Origin: CAYJPK01 sp964372035
GTDB taxonomy: Bacteria > Desulfobacterota > Desulfovibrionia > Desulfovibrionales > Desulfovibrionaceae
Assembly (NCBI GenBank): GCA_964372035.1
Contig: CAYJPK010000047.1
Coordinates: forward strand, 1-16,276
Direction: 5' to 3'
Length of the DNA stretch: 16,276 nt
Shown here in pieces: positions 6,818-14,176 of this stretch. A program made the translations under genes and the position numbers. The notes under the pieces are model-generated. The model was not told the origin of the DNA. It was given only the letters and a program-made list of their open reading frames with translations, and searched no databases. Numbering within the stretch: position 1 is the stretch's first letter; the number at the start of each line of letters is the position of its first letter.

Positions 6818-7126
6818 TTATACGGCCTCCTTCTCAGCAGCATCTTCAAGTCTTACTGTAACAAACTTAAAGATACCGTCACTAATACGGATAATGCGCT
6901 CAAATTCAGCAATAACGCTAGGTGCAGCAGAATATTCAAAACGAACATAGTAACCACGCATTTGCTTTTGCACTGGATAAGCAAGATCTTTCATGCCCCA
7001 GTGATCAACCTCAATAATTGTGCCTTGTTCACGCTCGATAACTGAGCCTAAAGTAGCGATAAGTGCTTCTCTAGAGTCAGATGATAATTCTGGTGACAAT
7101 AGCAACAAAGTTTCAAACTTTCTCAT
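6818..7126 (-). CDS. rpsF: 30S ribosomal protein bS6
   Basis: A 102-residue ferredoxin-like ribosomal protein that forms a heterodimer with bS18 in the central domain of 16S rRNA. MRKFETLLLLSPEL, WGMKDLAYPVQKQMRGYYVRFEY and FERIIRISDGIFKFVTVR match the family throughout, and the length is usual. It is the first gene of rpsF-rpsR-rplI-dnaB. Its ribosome-binding site (AAGGAGG) lies in a hairpin loop directly before the start codon, and a consensus promoter and a second leader hairpin lie upstream. This suggests feedback control by bS6:bS18. Confidence 0.97.
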   Translation of the reverse strand: MRKFETLLLLSPELSSDSREALIATLGSVIEREQGTIIEVDHWGMKDLAYPVQKQMRGYYVRFEYSAAPSVIAEFERIIRISDGIFKFVTVRLEDAAEKEAV

Positions 7127-7127
7127 T

Positions 7128-7144
7128 CCATAACCTCCTTATGG
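7128..7144 (-). promoter_or_regulatory. hairpin presenting the rpsF Shine-Dalgarno in its loop
   Basis: In the minus-strand transcript, CCAUAA (7144-7139 on the map) pairs perfectly with UUAUGG (7133-7128). The five-base loop is exactly GGAGG, the Shine-Dalgarno. The AUG begins one base after the stem. The structure is seen in the sequence; whether it exposes or restricts the site is inference. Confidence 0.6.
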
Positions 7145-7157
7145 ACTTCAGGGTTTT

Positions 7158-7196
7158 TACCTGTAAGGCTCGTTTAAAAAACCAACGAGCAAGGTA
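7158..7196 (-). promoter_or_regulatory. structured rpsF leader, candidate bS6:bS18 autoregulatory element
   Basis: In the RNA, an outer stem UACCU/AGGUA (7192-7196 with 7158-7162) is followed by an asymmetric internal loop (U against CUUAC) and an inner stem GCUCGUU/AACGAGC (7184-7190 with 7168-7174) with a nine-base loop. A stem broken by an asymmetric loop upstream of rpsF resembles the known bS6:bS18-binding leader. However, the CCG trinucleotide characteristic of that motif is not present in the internal loop, so assignment is tentative. An alternative CAGG/CCUG pairing (about 7151-7163) would compete with the outer stem. Confidence 0.45.
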
Positions 7197-7205
7197 GAAC
7201 TTGGG

Positions 7206-7234
7206 AATATATTGCAAGAACTGCTAAATGTCAA
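7206..7234 (-). promoter_or_regulatory. strong sigma70 promoter of the rpsF-rpsR-rplI-dnaB operon
   Basis: On the minus strand: consensus -35 TTGACA (7229-7234), 17-base spacer (7212-7228), -10 TATATT (7206-7211). Predicted start near 7199, giving a leader of about 73 bases that contains both hairpins. Confidence 0.88.
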
Positions 7235-7311
7235 GGTTTTTAATATTAATTTTATGTCTTTTTTATTTGCCAAAGCGTAGTAAACCAAAAAAAATTATAA
7301 TAATAAATATA

Positions 7312-7340
7312 TTTACAGAATTAAAAAAATATTATATAAA
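7312..7340 (+). promoter_or_regulatory. promoter of the exonuclease gene
   Basis: TTTACA (7312-7317), 17 bases, TATAAA (7335-7340). Predicted start near 7347, with a leader of about 35 bases that includes the small palindrome ACACTTGTGT (7350-7359). It is divergent from the rpsF promoter, about 80 bases away. Confidence 0.5.
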
Positions 7341-7381
7341 CGAAAACTACACTTGTGTATAAATTAATTAAAGAAGACTGA

Positions 7382-7870
7382 ATGCATAATTATCTCGCCA
7401 TAGACTTTGAAACTGCAAATAATAGCGCTAACTCAGCCTGTGCTATTGGACTTGTGCGTATCGAAGATGGAAAAATAGCCGATACTTTTTATAGCTTAAT
7501 CAAGCCACCAAATCCCTTTTTTCTATATACACATATTCATGGGATTTGTAAGGAAGATATTGTTGATGCACCTAGTTTTTCTGATATTTTTCCTAAAATT
7601 ATAGAGCTTAGTGCAAATACAAATGCCTTTATTGCTCATAACGCAGCCTTTGACCAGCGTGTTTTGTATGCGTGTTGTGAAAGCTATAACCTTACAAAGC
7701 CACGGCAAAACTTCCACTGCACCCTACAACTAAGTCGTAAACGCCTAAATTTACAGGGATATAAATTAAATGAAGTTTGCGAATATTATAATATTGAACT
7801 TAACCATCATCATGCCATGTCTGATGCGATGGCTTGTGCAAAACTATATATAAATCTCTGCGATATTTAA
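7382..7870 (+). CDS. DEDDh-family 3'-5' exonuclease (DnaQ/PolC-epsilon-like)
   Basis: A 162-residue stand-alone exonuclease domain. Exo I is DFETA (D8, E10), Exo II is AHNAAFDQRVL (D91), and Exo III is H143-HAMS-D148. Together these are the four acidic metal ligands and the general base His of the DEDDh class. HIHGICKEDIVDAPSF matches the conserved substrate-binding HGI segment. The family removes nucleotides from 3' ends of DNA or RNA; which substrate applies here cannot be told. The start codon follows a poor GAAG ribosome-binding site. It is a single-gene unit divergent from the rpsF operon and convergent with the amidohydrolase gene; no clear terminator is seen in 7871-7990. Confidence 0.9.
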   Translation: MHNYLAIDFETANNSANSACAIGLVRIEDGKIADTFYSLIKPPNPFFLYTHIHGICKEDIVDAPSFSDIFPKIIELSANTNAFIAHNAAFDQRVLYACCESYNLTKPRQNFHCTLQLSRKRLNLQGYKLNEVCEYYNIELNHHHAMSDAMACAKLYINLCDI

Positions 7871-7990
7871 TTTTTACTTGCTTGACATTCAAAAGATATT
7901 AGAAATTAAAAAAAGTGTCATAACAAAGGGAAGTATTTAATATAACACAAAGAAAAAAGAGCGAAAAGAAAAACAAATAAAAAACAAAAA

Positions 7991-9718
7991 CTAGTCAAAC
8001 AAATCGCTACAAGAGTATAAAACTTCACCATCTATCATGGTAAACTCTGGCTCAATTTCTGCTAATTCCATTATATCTAGCTCAAAAATATTCTGACTAA
8101 AGCCTACAATATCAGCCCTTTTACCTACTTCAATACTGCCAACTTCTTCTTCCATAAACAATGCTTTCGCGCCGTTAATAGTTGCCATTCTAATCGCATC
8201 AACTAAAGTAGTACATTCTAACTTACTTGGCATAGGACCAACAATATCAATGCCCATTTCATGTTCAAAATCTATAGTATAGGTTTTACTTGAATCATTA
8301 CCATACATCATATCGAAAAAAGCTTTCGGCATGGTTCTTGTGATACTACCAAAAAGACAACGTCCCCAATGCGGTTCACTGACAAAATAATCACTATGCA
8401 CAGCAGTATTGATGCCCTTATCAAGCAAGGATTGTATAGGATATTGTTTTGACGCCAACGCTTCACCTACTGCTGGAACAATTTTTTCCCAGTAAATGCT
8501 ACGCTCAACTAAAGCCCAATAAGGCGCAACAATAGCTGATAGACCAAGTTGTGCCATACGAATTTTATCTTCATCATTAACAAACTGCACATGTGCGACT
8601 AAATGTCTTGAATCTCGTTTACCATTAACTTTTTCAACTTTTTCAAGCACATCACATAAGTAGCTAAGAGCAGCATTACCTGTTTGATGATAATGAGTTT
8701 GCATGTTAAGTTCATCTAACACTCTGACAATTTTGAACAAATCATCTTCATTTTGCCAAGTTTTATGTCCATAATAATTTTTATCAAATGCATATGGTTC
8801 TTGCATAAAAGAAGTATACTCGTCCATAACTAAGTCAACAAATAATTTAAAGCCATTCATTTGAAAATTGAAACATTCAAATTCCTTATGACGGACTAGG
8901 CGACGATGAGCCTTTGCAAGATATTCTTCAGTATCCATTGAGCTTGTTGATAACCACCAATAGCCACGAATTCTAAATTTTAGTTCACCACTTTTAGCTA
9001 GTTTACTATACACATTAGCATAAACTTCCCGCACACTTGCGTCAGCAACAGTCGTAACACCTTGAGAAATAAAGCGATTTTGCAAATCCTTTAAGGCTTT
9101 TTCATATAAATCTTCTGTTACTTCAGGCATAATACTTGCTAAAGCCATATTCGCAGCGGCACCAGCAGCTTCTTTTAATACACCTGTTGGAAAATTATCC
9201 TTATCTCGCACCACAAACTTACCATATTCATCATCTTTTTCGCTAAAGCCTGCAAGCTCAAGAGCCTTTGAGTTTGCCCAAACTGCATGCCCCTCACTAG
9301 ATTGAAATAAAATAGGCTTATCTGAACAAATTTCATCTAAAAACTCTTTGCGTGGTCCAGTTTTACCAAAGAGTGAGGCATGGTATCCAATACCAGTATA
9401 GCCAACTAAATCTTGGTGCTCTGCAATATAATTTGTTATATAGGATTTTAAGGCTTGAAGTTCAAAAAAAGGTAGTAAATCCATCTGAAACATGCGCCTG
9501 TAGTGAAACATCGGGTGCATGTGTGCATCAATCATACCTGGTAAAATCGTTTTACCATTATAATCAATTATTTTAGTATGTTTAGAAATAAAATCTTCAG
9601 CATTATCTCCAACATAAATTATGATATTTTCTTTGATTGCTAAGGTGCTAGCAATTGAATTGTTGCCATCAGCTGTGAAAACAACAGCATTTTTTATAAC
9701 GATATCAGCTTTTTGCAT
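7991..9718 (-). CDS. Amidohydro_3 (YtcJ-like) metal-dependent amidohydrolase
   Basis: A 575-residue TIM-barrel hydrolase of the amidohydrolase superfamily. LPGMIDAHMHP gives the metal-binding HxH (H66, H68). GFKLFVD (K291) is in the place of the metal-bridging lysine, H344 and H376 are likely further ligands, and AVHSDY supplies the catalytic Asp (D443). The C-terminal GSIEVGKRADIVGF closes the small beta-sandwich that starts at the N-terminus (about 1-58). Relatives include N-substituted formamide deformylase and many enzymes of unknown substrate, so the substrate is unknown. There is no signal peptide and no recognisable Shine-Dalgarno before the ATG. A 19-bp hairpin ends 22 bases upstream. 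It lies 88 bases after the PdxA2-kinase fusion in the same direction, so a shared pathway is possible but unproven. Confidence 0.88.
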   Translation of the reverse strand: MQKADIVIKNAVVFTADGNNSIASTLAIKENIIIYVGDNAEDFISKHTKIIDYNGKTILPGMIDAHMHPMFHYRRMFQMDLLPFFELQALKSYITNYIAEHQDLVGYTGIGYHASLFGKTGPRKEFLDEICSDKPILFQSSEGHAVWANSKALELAGFSEKDDEYGKFVVRDKDNFPTGVLKEAAGAAANMALASIMPEVTEDLYEKALKDLQNRFISQGVTTVADASVREVYANVYSKLAKSGELKFRIRGYWWLSTSSMDTEEYLAKAHRRLVRHKEFECFNFQMNGFKLFVDLVMDEYTSFMQEPYAFDKNYYGHKTWQNEDDLFKIVRVLDELNMQTHYHQTGNAALSYLCDVLEKVEKVNGKRDSRHLVAHVQFVNDEDKIRMAQLGLSAIVAPYWALVERSIYWEKIVPAVGEALASKQYPIQSLLDKGINTAVHSDYFVSEPHWGRCLFGSITRTMPKAFFDMMYGNDSSKTYTIDFEHEMGIDIVGPMPSKLECTTLVDAIRMATINGAKALFMEEEVGSIEVGKRADIVGFSQNIFELDIMELAEIEPEFTMIDGEVLYSCSDLFD

Positions 9719-9739
9719 AAATATAAAATCAACATGTGA

Positions 9740-9789
9740 ATACAGATTAGTTTTGGTAAGAATTAAAAAATACCAAAACTAATCTGTAT
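9740..9789. repeat. perfect 19-bp inverted repeat between the fusion gene and the amidohydrolase gene
   Basis: Positions 9740-9758 pair without mismatch with 9771-9789 around a 12-base AT-rich loop. On the minus strand it lies 17 bases after the stop of the fusion gene and 22 bases before the amidohydrolase ATG. Neither side has a T-tract, so it is not a standard intrinsic terminator. It may stabilise the upstream message, mark a processing point or bind a dimeric regulator. Confidence 0.8.
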
Positions 9790-9806
9790 AAATCACTTAA
9801 TAGTAA

Positions 9807-12047
9807 TTAACCTTTTAAGTATTTAAGAGCATTTAATAAAGTATCTTCGTTGCCAAATGCTCCAGCTTTAGTAATCATTCTTAAATTAGGGCAATCTCCG
9901 TCGTCTAAACGAATTAAAGGAATACCACTTTCCATTTCAGTTAAAACTCTTGATTCACCACAATTTAATTCCTGTAAAAGTGACATCGCAGTTTCACCAC
10001 CAGTCACATAAAGTCCACAAAGAGGGTTGCTTAAAACTAGCTCTTTGCTCACTCTACCCATAAAGGCTGAAAGATTTAAACTTTGACCTTCCATGTACTC
10101 ACCTTCTTCCAAGCCAGTTGTAATAATCAAATTATTTCCACGACTTAAAATAGCTGAACCATATTCAACAAGTCTACTAAACTCATTATCACGGTCAAAG
10201 ATAAAGTTGCTCTTGTCTAGCTTTAACTCTTGAGCAGAGGAACTATTTAGCAATTTTTTCATTTGAACAAGATTTTTTTCATTTAATGAACCCACAACAA
10301 ATAATGCTGGTTTTTCAGATATATAGATCTCAAAATCTTTATTTATTTGTTCTTTACCTGTTGCAGCTAAAAGTGCAGCTGCAAGCCCAGCAGAACCAAC
10401 CCATAAAACTTCTTGCGGTGTATAAACATTTAAGATTGCATTAACTAAATCAAGCAATTCTTCATTCGTTGTCGCATCACAACAAAAACATGTATTTTTC
10501 TCTAAAAACTCATTAATATTAGGAGTTTTAACTTGTTCAGCTGTTAACGCAACAGGATTTAAACTAGGTACTTCATTAAAAATGTCAATTAAGTTAGATT
10601 TTGTAACTGGCTTAATCGGATCATCTTTCATTTTTGTTTGCGCAATCGGCACATCATTAAGATATACTATACTATCTTTAACGATTCTACCATTATTAGG
10701 AAATGCAGGAGTACAAACAATCGCTTTGAAATTCATTTTATCAGCTAAGGCTTTCACCTCATGCGCAATATTGCCACGCATAGTTGAGTCGATTTTCTTG
10801 TAGAAAGTAGTCTTTCTATTCCACTTTTCAAGGCGGCTAGCAGCTGATTCAATTTGAAGCTCAGCTTTTTCCTTATCAACATTACGTGTTTCTGTATCTA
10901 CAACTAGAACTTTTGTAATAGAAGAAATTTCACCAAGTGCAATTTTATCAAGTACTTTTACTGATGTTCTCAAGCCATACTTAATAAATTGAACACCTGT
11001 ATCTGTGGAACCTGTGAAATCGTCTGCAATAACAACATAACTCGGTGGTTTTTTGTAGTTATAGTCTACTAATGACTTCGCAGCCTTAATAGCTTGAATT
11101 AAGCTTGCAGGTGAAGCACTTCCGGTACCAGACAAGTCAAAAGCTGTTCCATGGTCAACAGAGGTTCTAATAATCGGTAAACCAACTGTTACATTGATAC
11201 CGTCCATAAAGTCTACCATTTTAAGAGGAATATGACCTTGATCATGGTACATTGCAACTACAACATCAAATTCACCTTTTGCAGCACGCATAAAAACAGT
11301 ATCAGGAGGAACCGGACCAACAACATTAATTCCTTCAGCTTTTGCATCTTCAATTGCAGGAATAATTTGCTCCATTTCCTCAACACCAAAAAGGCCACTT
11401 TCGCCACTATGCGGATTAAGCCCTGCAACAGCAACTAATGGTTTTTCCTTATCGCTAAGTGCTACTGCGGCGTCATACGCAAGCTCAATTGTGCGAAGAA
11501 CACGTTCTCTTGTTACTCTATCACAAGCCTCACGAAGTGAAACGTGAGTCGAAACGTGAACAACTCTTAAATCATGCCCTGTTAAAAGCATTGCATAATC
11601 TTTAGTATCAGTTAAAGTTGCAAATATTTCAGTATGTCCAGCATAGTGAACACCACCTAAATTAAGTGCTTCCTTGTTAAGTGGACATGTTACAACACCA
11701 GCTATTTTTTTTGCTTTTGCATCTGCAATTGCTGCAACAACATAGTCATATGCTGCACGTCCACACTCTGCTTGCACCTTGCCTAACTCATAAGCTGAAT
11801 GTAAACTTTTTACTTCAATGTAATTAATTTTATCTAGTTCATAATCTTTGATATAGTCTTTTGAAGCGTTTAAACAATTAAGTTCACGATTATCGTTTAA
11901 AATTTCTTTAGCACGCTCTAAAACTTGCGTGTCACTATATATAACACAGCGATAATCAGTTGCTAATTCTTTTGTCGCCTTTAAAGCTATCTCAGGGCCA
12001 ATTCCAGCAGGATCGCCAATAGTAATACCATAAACTTTATTTGCCAT
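9807..12047 (-). CDS. fused PdxA2-type dehydrogenase / four-carbon acid sugar kinase
   Basis: A 746-residue two-domain enzyme. Residues 1-330 are a PdxA-family dehydrogenase: GITIGDPAGIGPE, GHTE (H138), STHVSL (H168), YHDQGHIPLKM (H268) and TSVDHGTAFD (H299). The latter three match the metal ligands of the family. After a linker of about seven residues, 337-746 form a DUF1537/four-carbon acid sugar kinase: IADDFTGSTDTGVQF, KKIDSTMRGN, TPAFPNNGR, GSAGLA, TGGETA and KAGAFGNED. In the known threonate/erythronate pathway, separate kinase and PdxA2 proteins convert the C4 acid through its 4-phosphate to dihydroxyacetone phosphate and CO2; here both are on one chain. It could also act on a related acid. 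The start has AGGGGA upstream. No transporter or regulator gene is adjacent. It has its own promoter with a possible operator. Confidence 0.92.
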   Translation of the reverse strand: MANKVYGITIGDPAGIGPEIALKATKELATDYRCVIYSDTQVLERAKEILNDNRELNCLNASKDYIKDYELDKINYIEVKSLHSAYELGKVQAECGRAAYDYVVAAIADAKAKKIAGVVTCPLNKEALNLGGVHYAGHTEIFATLTDTKDYAMLLTGHDLRVVHVSTHVSLREACDRVTRERVLRTIELAYDAAVALSDKEKPLVAVAGLNPHSGESGLFGVEEMEQIIPAIEDAKAEGINVVGPVPPDTVFMRAAKGEFDVVVAMYHDQGHIPLKMVDFMDGINVTVGLPIIRTSVDHGTAFDLSGTGSASPASLIQAIKAAKSLVDYNYKKPPSYVVIADDFTGSTDTGVQFIKYGLRTSVKVLDKIALGEISSITKVLVVDTETRNVDKEKAELQIESAASRLEKWNRKTTFYKKIDSTMRGNIAHEVKALADKMNFKAIVCTPAFPNNGRIVKDSIVYLNDVPIAQTKMKDDPIKPVTKSNLIDIFNEVPSLNPVALTAEQVKTPNINEFLEKNTCFCCDATTNEELLDLVNAILNVYTPQEVLWVGSAGLAAALLAATGKEQINKDFEIYISEKPALFVVGSLNEKNLVQMKKLLNSSSAQELKLDKSNFIFDRDNEFSRLVEYGSAILSRGNNLIITTGLEEGEYMEGQSLNLSAFMGRVSKELVLSNPLCGLYVTGGETAMSLLQELNCGESRVLTEMESGIPLIRLDDGDCPNLRMITKAGAFGNEDTLLNALKYLKG

Positions 12048-12060
12048 AAAATTCCCCTAG

Positions 12061-12086
12061 TATGAAATTTTTAACTCACTTTCATA
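12061..12086. promoter_or_regulatory. possible operator: 7-bp inverted repeat over the fusion-gene start site
   Basis: TATGAAA (12061-12067) and TTTCATA (12080-12086) are perfect inverted arms separated by 12 bases. The right arm overlaps the -10 box and the spacer covers the predicted transcription start (about 12077). That is where a repressor dimer would block initiation. The role is inferred from position. Confidence 0.4.
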
Positions 12087-12112
12087 TTATGCTACTAATT
12101 AACTCTAAGCAA
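12084..12112 (-). promoter_or_regulatory. promoter of the PdxA2-kinase fusion gene
   Basis: On the minus strand: TTGCTT (12107-12112), 17 bases, TAATAT (12084-12089). Start predicted near 12077, with a leader of about 30 bases. Confidence 0.55.
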
Positions 12113-12156
12113 GTATTATCTTACAAAAAATTAAAAAAAAATACATTTCTTATTAG

Positions 12157-12615
12157 TTAAGCCCCTTTAGAAAGATATTTCTTTAAAGGCTCACTAAAAT
12201 TGTGCTCATTATAAATTGTAATTCCATTATATTTTAATAAATTAGCAGTAACTCCATTCCCACTAATTAGCTTTTTTGTGAAAGTTCCATCATAAATTTC
12301 ACCACAACCGCAAGAAGGACTTTTGCTTTTTAAAATTGCTATACTAGCATTAAGAGTTTTTGCGATCTCCAAAGTCTTTTTAGCTCCAAGCATAAATTCA
12401 TCAGTCACGTCACTACCAGTTTTTGTTAATATTTTTAATGGATTAGAGCTAACTACCTCTGATTGGGTTCGTGGAGTTTCTAAACCGCCCAAAACTTCAG
12501 GGCAAAGTGCAATAGCCTTACAATCAAGCACTAGCTCTTGAAGTTCATTATTCAAATTTGAACCAACATTATACCTACACTTAACACCACAAAGACAGGC
12601 ACTTACAATAATCAT
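12157..12615 (-). CDS. DUF523 family protein (YbbK-like), function unknown
   Basis: A 152-residue cytoplasmic protein of DUF523. The family signature is complete: CLCGVKCRY (C7, C9, C13), ALCPEVLGGLETPR (C38), and LKSKSPSCGCG (C102, C104), with the downstream GNGVTANLL. The conserved cysteines suggest binding of metal or an iron-sulfur cluster, but no reaction is established. The ATG follows GGAG at a spacing of seven bases. A perfect -10 TATAAT on the minus strand (12678-12683) with only a poor -35 may serve it. It lies 109 bases upstream of the fusion gene, which has its own promoter, and is divergent from the ctp gene. A functional link to the fusion is not evident. Confidence 0.9.
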   Translation of the reverse strand: MIIVSACLCGVKCRYNVGSNLNNELQELVLDCKAIALCPEVLGGLETPRTQSEVVSSNPLKILTKTGSDVTDEFMLGAKKTLEIAKTLNASIAILKSKSPSCGCGEIYDGTFTKKLISGNGVTANLLKYNGITIYNEHNFSEPLKKYLSKGA

Positions 12616-12710
12616 AATAAATCTCCAAACTGTAAAATATAAATTAATTAAAAAACATTTAAAATTGAAAAAGAATTATTATAAATTATTAAAAAAACAT
12701 CAAGTTCTTA

Positions 12711-12739
12711 TTGACTTTGTTAAAGTCGGACTTTATTCT
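12711..12739 (+). promoter_or_regulatory. promoter of the ctp-deacetylase unit with nested GACTTT half-sites
   Basis: TTGACT (12711-12716), 17 bases, TATTCT (12734-12739). GACTTT occurs at 12713-12718, inverted as AAAGTC at 12722-12727, and again direct at 12729-12734, filling the interval between the two boxes. The predicted start, near 12746, leaves a leader of about 80 bases. Confidence 0.6.
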
Positions 12740-12825
12740 AGAAATGTAAAATATGGTTACCTTATAATAAAGCTAGAATTTATTTCTTGCTACTAAAAAA
12801 ACGTTAAATATACTTGGAGTTGGAA

Positions 12826-14151
12826 ATGCACAAAAAATTATCGCATTTAATCATTGTTTCATTAATTTTAATTTGTAGTGCATGTGCAAATGTCACTGCA
12901 GATGCAAGCCGTGCAAGCGGCATTGATGAGTTAAAAAAGTTTAGCCAAGTTTTAAATATTGTTGAAAGATTTTATGTTGAACACCCTGAGCGTAGGGATT
13001 TGATAGATGGCGCATTAAAAGGCATGTTACAAAGCCTAGACCCTCATTCTGACCTTTTAACTGATAAAGAATTTAAGGACCTACGAGAAACTTCTTCTGG
13101 TCAATTCTTTGGAATTGGTGTTGAAATAAGCATGCAAGATGGTAGACCGACGGTTGTAAGCCCGATTGAGGATACTCCTGCTTTTAAAGCTGGACTCAAA
13201 GCTGGTGATGTTATCTTATCCATTGATGAAAAAACTACTCTTGATATGAGCTTACTTGAAGTTGTATCAAAAATTCGTGGAACAAAAGGTACTACTGTTA
13301 AATTAAGCATGCTATCAAAAGGTTCTACAAAGCCTAAAGATATTAATATTATGCGTGATCAAATTCCGCTTATTAGTGTTAAATCTCGTGAACTTGAAGA
13401 TGGTTATTATTGGATTCGCTTAACTCGCTTTAGCGAAAAAACAACTGATGAACTTGAAGAAGCTCTTAACATTGCAACAAGTGATAAAAATTTTAAAGGA
13501 ATAGTGCTTGATTTGCGCAATAACCCTGGTGGACTTTTAAATCAAGCAGTGAGCGTTTCTGATGCATTTTTAACAAATGGAGTTATTGTTTCAATGCGTG
13601 GTAGAAGCCCTAACTCAATGCAAGAATTCAGTGCAAGTGCCCAAAGCAATGATATTAAGGCTCCAATTGTTGTGCTTATTAATCCTGGTTCAGCTTCTGC
13701 CTCTGAAATCGTTGCTGGAGCACTTAAAGACCATGGTAGAGCTTTAATTATTGGAGAGCGAAGCTTTGGTAAGGGCTCTGTTCAAAATATCATTCCACTT
13801 TCTGATGGCTCTGGAATTAAACTTACAGTTGCAACTTATTACACGCCATCTGGCGATTCTATTCAAGCAGAAGGTGTTGTGCCTGATGTAGAAATTGAAT
13901 TTATTGATCCAGAAGGCAATAAGACTGAAAAATCTCGCATTATTCGTGAGGGTGATTTAAACAGGCATATTGAAGTAAAAGATTCTTCTAATATAAAGAA
14001 GCAAAATCTGATTAGCCAAGATGAAATTAATAAGATTGTTAGCAATCAAAACCCTAAATCTAATCCAGCGTCTAGTGAAGTTAAAGATTTTCTAGCTAAA
14101 GATAATCAGTTGCGCATGGGTTTAGAATTTGTAAAAAATATTAGACAATAA
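12826..14151 (+). CDS. S41 family carboxyl-terminal processing protease
   Basis: A 441-residue exported serine protease that cleaves C-termini of periplasmic proteins and, in several bacteria, controls cell-wall hydrolases. A basic start and hydrophobic core (about 1-22) form a Sec signal. Neither cysteine fits a proper lipobox, so cleavage by signal peptidase I (near SACA or ADA) is more likely. The region KKFSQVLNIVERFYVE...MLQSLDPHS is typical of the CtpA/Prc family. A PDZ domain spans about 90-175. The protease core contains LDLRNNPGG, the catalytic Ser291 in GSASASE, and Lys316 in FGKGSVQ, 25 residues apart as in Prc. The ATG at 12826 is preceded by GGAG at six bases; an upstream in-frame TTG (12814) overlaps that site. 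The deacetylase gene follows after 25 bases and is probably cotranscribed. Confidence 0.94.
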   Translation: MHKKLSHLIIVSLILICSACANVTADASRASGIDELKKFSQVLNIVERFYVEHPERRDLIDGALKGMLQSLDPHSDLLTDKEFKDLRETSSGQFFGIGVEISMQDGRPTVVSPIEDTPAFKAGLKAGDVILSIDEKTTLDMSLLEVVSKIRGTKGTTVKLSMLSKGSTKPKDINIMRDQIPLISVKSRELEDGYYWIRLTRFSEKTTDELEEALNIATSDKNFKGIVLDLRNNPGGLLNQAVSVSDAFLTNGVIVSMRGRSPNSMQEFSASAQSNDIKAPIVVLINPGSASASEIVAGALKDHGRALIIGERSFGKGSVQNIIPLSDGSGIKLTVATYYTPSGDSIQAEGVVPDVEIEFIDPEGNKTEKSRIIREGDLNRHIEVKDSSNIKKQNLISQDEINKIVSNQNPKSNPASSEVKDFLAKDNQLRMGLEFVKNIRQ

Positions 14152-14176
14152 CTATTTGAAGAATAATAAGGATTAA

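Noticed and set aside
6817..6849. Longer rpsR start adding eleven residues
   Set aside because: It overlaps rpsF and adds residues not found in bS18, whereas GGAGG is ideally placed for the ATG at 6816.
882..12615. Idea that the Lar-like protein marks an anti-restriction or defence island
   Set aside because: Neighbours are infA and housekeeping genes. No restriction, phage or defence genes occur in the window.
12814..12825. Upstream TTG start for the ctp gene adding four residues
   Set aside because: The GGAG ribosome-binding site lies within those bases and is correctly spaced for the ATG at 12826.
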